47,776 nt of DNA from Thiocapsa sp. (GTDB taxonomy: Bacteria; Pseudomonadota; Gammaproteobacteria; Chromatiales; Chromatiaceae), in contig NZ_JAJDNA010000004.1 of NCBI RefSeq assembly GCF_022340925.1, positions 1 to 47,776 on the forward strand. The letters run 5' to 3'. The notes under the pieces were generated by a model, which searched no databases, had not been told where the DNA came from, and saw nothing but the letters and a program-made list of their open reading frames with translations. A program made the translations under genes and the position numbers. Of the stretch, positions 45,794-47,776 are shown in pieces (the first letter of the stretch is position 1; each line of letters begins with the position of its first letter).

Positions 45794-46735
45794 TCAGGGC
45801 ACACCTCCCGAGATCCGCGCGACCTGCTTTTTCAACTTCCCATTTGAGGGCGGCTCGAGCCCCAGGGCAGTGGCGACGGTGCGATTGACCTCGATGTCGA
45901 ACTCCAGTGGATAGGCGGCGGGCGCCAAGCCCCGACCGCCGCCCCGGACCCAGGACAGGATGGCCTCGGCGGTCTGCCGCCCGATCTGCTCCGGCGTGCT
46001 GAAGACGGCGGCGACGGCGCCCGCCTCGACATACGCGCGTGAGAAGCCCACCACCGGGCGGCGCTGTTGATGAGCCAGATGCAGCAGCCACTTGGCAGTG
46101 GAGGGCGTGAGCACGTCCGGTTCATAGACCGCAAGGATCAGGTCGGTGTCCCGCAGCAAGCGGCCGATCCCCCGCGCGGCGTCGTGGGTGGTGCCGTCCG
46201 TCGCTTCCAGGTCCACCTCGAGCCCGACGGCGCGGGCGCTGAGATGGATCCCGGCGCCCTCGCGTCGAACCTCGGGGCCCGCCAGGACTCCGGCACGACG
46301 TGCCTCGGGCAGGAGCGCCCGAGCCAGCGCGAGCTGCCTGGCGACGGGCTGATCCAGGTAGATGGCGGAGAGCCGGTCCGTGCTCGCATCCTGCGCGAGG
46401 CGCCGGAACCCCGCCTTGGGGACCAGCACGCAGAGCGCGGGACGCGCCGTCCCTGCCGCGACCACCGTCTCGCAGGCCTTCATCCCGACTGACACCGTCA
46501 GGTCCGCACGAGCGCCGTCGAACTCCCTGGCCTGCATGGGGAGCAGGCCCAGGCGACGTGCATCGCCATCCCTTCGGAGCCGGGCTTCCAGGCTGCTTGC
46601 CAGACCGCGGTACGGGTCCCCCGCGCCGCTCAGCACCAGTTGAACCTGCTGGGGGGCGGCGAGGGCCGTCGATGCAGCGGCCAGCATGAGCATGCCCAGA
46701 AGTCGCAGAAGCCGGGGGAACGGTCTTGGCTGCAT
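45794..46735 (-). CDS. ABC-type periplasmic substrate-binding protein (PF04392-like)
   Basis: A 313-residue exported protein with a signal peptide (RLLRLLGMLMLAAASTALAA) and the two-lobe fold of the ABC_sub_bind family: VQLVLSGAGDPYRGLASSLE, LTVSVGMKACETVVAAGTAR, ALCVLVPKAGFRRLAQD, DTDLILAVYEPDVLTPSTAK, WLLHLAHQQRRPVVGFSRAY, GAVAAVFSTPEQIGRQTAEA and FDIEVNRTVATALGL. No permease or ATPase gene is adjacent, so a transport role is not supported here. Its position between a response regulator and a histidine kinase with a periplasmic sensor domain suggests it presents a ligand to that kinase. The ligand is unknown. Confidence 0.85.
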   Translation of the reverse strand: MQPRPFPRLLRLLGMLMLAAASTALAAPQQVQLVLSGAGDPYRGLASSLEARLRRDGDARRLGLLPMQAREFDGARADLTVSVGMKACETVVAAGTARPALCVLVPKAGFRRLAQDASTDRLSAIYLDQPVARQLALARALLPEARRAGVLAGPEVRREGAGIHLSARAVGLEVDLEATDGTTHDAARGIGRLLRDTDLILAVYEPDVLTPSTAKWLLHLAHQQRRPVVGFSRAYVEAGAVAAVFSTPEQIGRQTAEAILSWVRGGGRGLAPAAYPLEFDIEVNRTVATALGLEPPSNGKLKKQVARISGGVP

Positions 46736-46860
46736 ACGGCGACGCGGTGGCGACCGGCTGAAGCGGATCAGCGGCAGGGGGCGACGGGGGCCCGAGACGG
46801 CCAACCCGCTGGCCCTCGTGTCGGCTCTGCGGTCGGCGGCCGCAGATCGACTGAGCCCCG

Positions 46861-46893
46861 TTGGCCGGCGGCTGCCATGCCGACGCCGGCCAA
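46861..46893 (-). promoter_or_regulatory. Strong stem-loop between regulator gene and binding-protein gene
   Basis: TTGGCCGGCG (46861-46870) and CGCCGGCCAA (46884-46893) form a perfect 10-bp stem with a 13-base loop, inside the 256-bp gap between the response regulator (stop 46992) and the binding-protein start (46735). No T run follows in the direction of transcription. It could partly terminate transcription or protect the mRNA, giving different levels of regulator and sensor proteins. Confidence 0.5.
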
Positions 46894-46991
46894 AGGCGTG
46901 CCGTCCTGCGACGAGCCGATGCGTCCGCCTTCCTCGGTCCGGAGGCGGGGTCGCGGAGTCGGTTCGGTCGATCCCATGCGCAGACTGTCCC

Positions 46992-47663
46992 CTATCCGGG
47001 GAGACGGACATCCCCGGGCTTGAGTTCCAGATCGCGCGCCAGCGCCACGGCCTCCGTCCGGTTGGCCGCGCCCAGGGAGCGCAGGATGGCCGCGACATGG
47101 ACCTTCACCGTGTTCTGGGAAACCCCGAGCTCGCGGGCGATCTGTTTGTTCGACCGACCCTGGACGAGGAGTCTGAGGACCTCCTGTTGTCTTGCGGTGA
47201 GGGTTGCAACGGTGCGCGCACTGTCTGACGCGGCGGGCGCAAGGCCCTCGGCAGCCTGCGCGCCTGCCTGGATCAGGTCGGAAGGCACGTAGACGCCCCC
47301 GGCGAGGATCAGACGCAGGGCCGACAGCATCAGGTCACGATCGCTGGACTTAGGAATGAATCCGGACGCGCCGCAGTCGAGGGCCTTGCGCATATGCGCG
47401 ATGTCCTCGCTTCCCGAGAGGACCGCAACCGGCACGCCGGGCGCTTCGTCGCAGATGCTGCTGAGGAGCTCGAAGCCGTTGGCGCCCGGCATGAAGAGGT
47501 CGAGCAGGATCAGATCAAGGTCCGGGTGCGTGGCAAGCGCGTCCATGACCTGCGCCGCGTCCTCCGCTTCGTAGCAGGTCGCCGCCTCCTCTCCCAACCC
47601 GACGAGGGCAGAGATCAACCCGTCGCGCAGGAGCGCATGATCATCCGCGATGAGTACCTTCAA
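46992..47663 (-). CDS. NarL/LuxR-family response regulator
   Basis: The 223-residue regulator has a receiver domain (KVLIADDHALLRDGL with the acidic pair at residues 7-8, phosphoacceptor Asp55 in LILLDLFMPGANGFE, Lys near residue 105 in FIPKSSDRD) and a C-terminal LuxR-type helix-turn-helix (LTARQQEVLRLLVQGRSNKQ, IARELGVSQNTVKVHVAAIL). The start codon is TTG 47663, supported by GGAG 10 bp upstream. It is first in the string with the binding protein and hybrid kinase, so it is the likely output of that phosphorelay, acting on transcription. Confidence 0.93.
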   Translation of the reverse strand: MKVLIADDHALLRDGLISALVGLGEEAATCYEAEDAAQVMDALATHPDLDLILLDLFMPGANGFELLSSICDEAPGVPVAVLSGSEDIAHMRKALDCGASGFIPKSSDRDLMLSALRLILAGGVYVPSDLIQAGAQAAEGLAPAASDSARTVATLTARQQEVLRLLVQGRSNKQIARELGVSQNTVKVHVAAILRSLGAANRTEAVALARDLELKPGDVRLPG

Positions 47664-47776
47664 CTCGATCTTTCTCCACGCGGCGTTGAGTCAGGGGAGG
47701 TCGAGGGCCGCCCGATGCGGCTTGGCAGCGGCCGGGCGTGCACATTGCGCATGGCGTACAGCCTAGCCCCGGGGCG

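Noticed and set aside
45783..46091. N-terminal extension of the hybrid kinase
   Set aside because: It is an out-of-frame reading of the binding-protein gene, arginine-rich and without domain sense; ATG 45782 precedes the first membrane helix.
42238..47663. Treating ureD plus the sensing operon as one functional unit
   Set aside because: The two are convergent on opposite strands with only 14 bp between stops, which shows proximity but not coregulation.

Overview
The window is one contiguous, GC-rich bacterial chromosome segment packed with housekeeping genes. Gene order and protein types point to a gammaproteobacterium. The block kdsD-kdsC-lptC-lptA-lptB-rpoN-hpf-ptsN-rapZ, divergent from mlaFEDCB-murA, is the well-known gammaproteobacterial arrangement, as are rhlB divergent from trxA-rho and yrfG divergent from nudE. 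A pyrophosphate-type phosphofructokinase, an HprK-containing regulatory PTS and a membrane-anchored NapC-like cytochrome fit a Chromatiales-like (purple sulfur bacterium relative) lineage, but that placement is inference; no 16S or photosynthesis gene is present.

Layout. 1-5729: tail of a UbiH/VisC-type hydroxylase, a small frameshifted gene, PPi-type phosphofructokinase with a 67-residue companion, soluble pyrophosphatase, moaC, a bacteriohemerythrin, engB, and a proline/methionine-rich secreted protein on the minus strand. 6151-7638: a phosphohexomutase. 7652-18370 (minus strand): an LPS-export, sigma-54 and PTS super-cluster running kdsD, kdsC, lptC, lptA, lptB, rpoN, hpf, ptsN, hprK, rapZ, an EIIA-Man, HPr and EI, with many 4-bp start/stop overlaps. 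18519-26846 (plus strand): a DUF72-like small protein, mlaF-E-D-C-B, murA, hisG, hisD, hisC. 26942-30089: DUF192 protein, a possible 160-bp inverted-repeat element, CIA30-family protein, an odd diheme NapC-like cytochrome and an unknown membrane protein. 30217-36313: rho, trxA, rhlB, yrfG-like nucleotidase, nudE and a double-thioredoxin-fold protein. 36552-39930: pta-ackA. 40254-43092: a coiled-coil OmpA-family protein and an isolated ureD. 43107-47663 (minus strand): response regulator, periplasmic binding protein and a large hybrid histidine kinase, which look like a dedicated ligand-sensing phosphorelay.

How the genes fit together. The LPS genes make Kdo (kdsD, kdsC) and move LPS (lptABC), while mlaFEDCB on the opposite strand handles phospholipid traffic, so the divergent block is an outer-membrane assembly locus. 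The PTS proteins have no sugar permease (no EIIB or EIIC) and include HPr kinase, so they look regulatory. No tRNA, rRNA, CRISPR array, intact insertion sequence or prophage is visible. The least ordinary parts are the regulator/binding-protein/hybrid-kinase operon beside an orphan ureD, the chimeric diheme cytochrome, a short repeat (TAGGAGCCTGTCGG-like) sitting on several stop codons, and strong stem-loops at 36416-36457 and 46861-46893.
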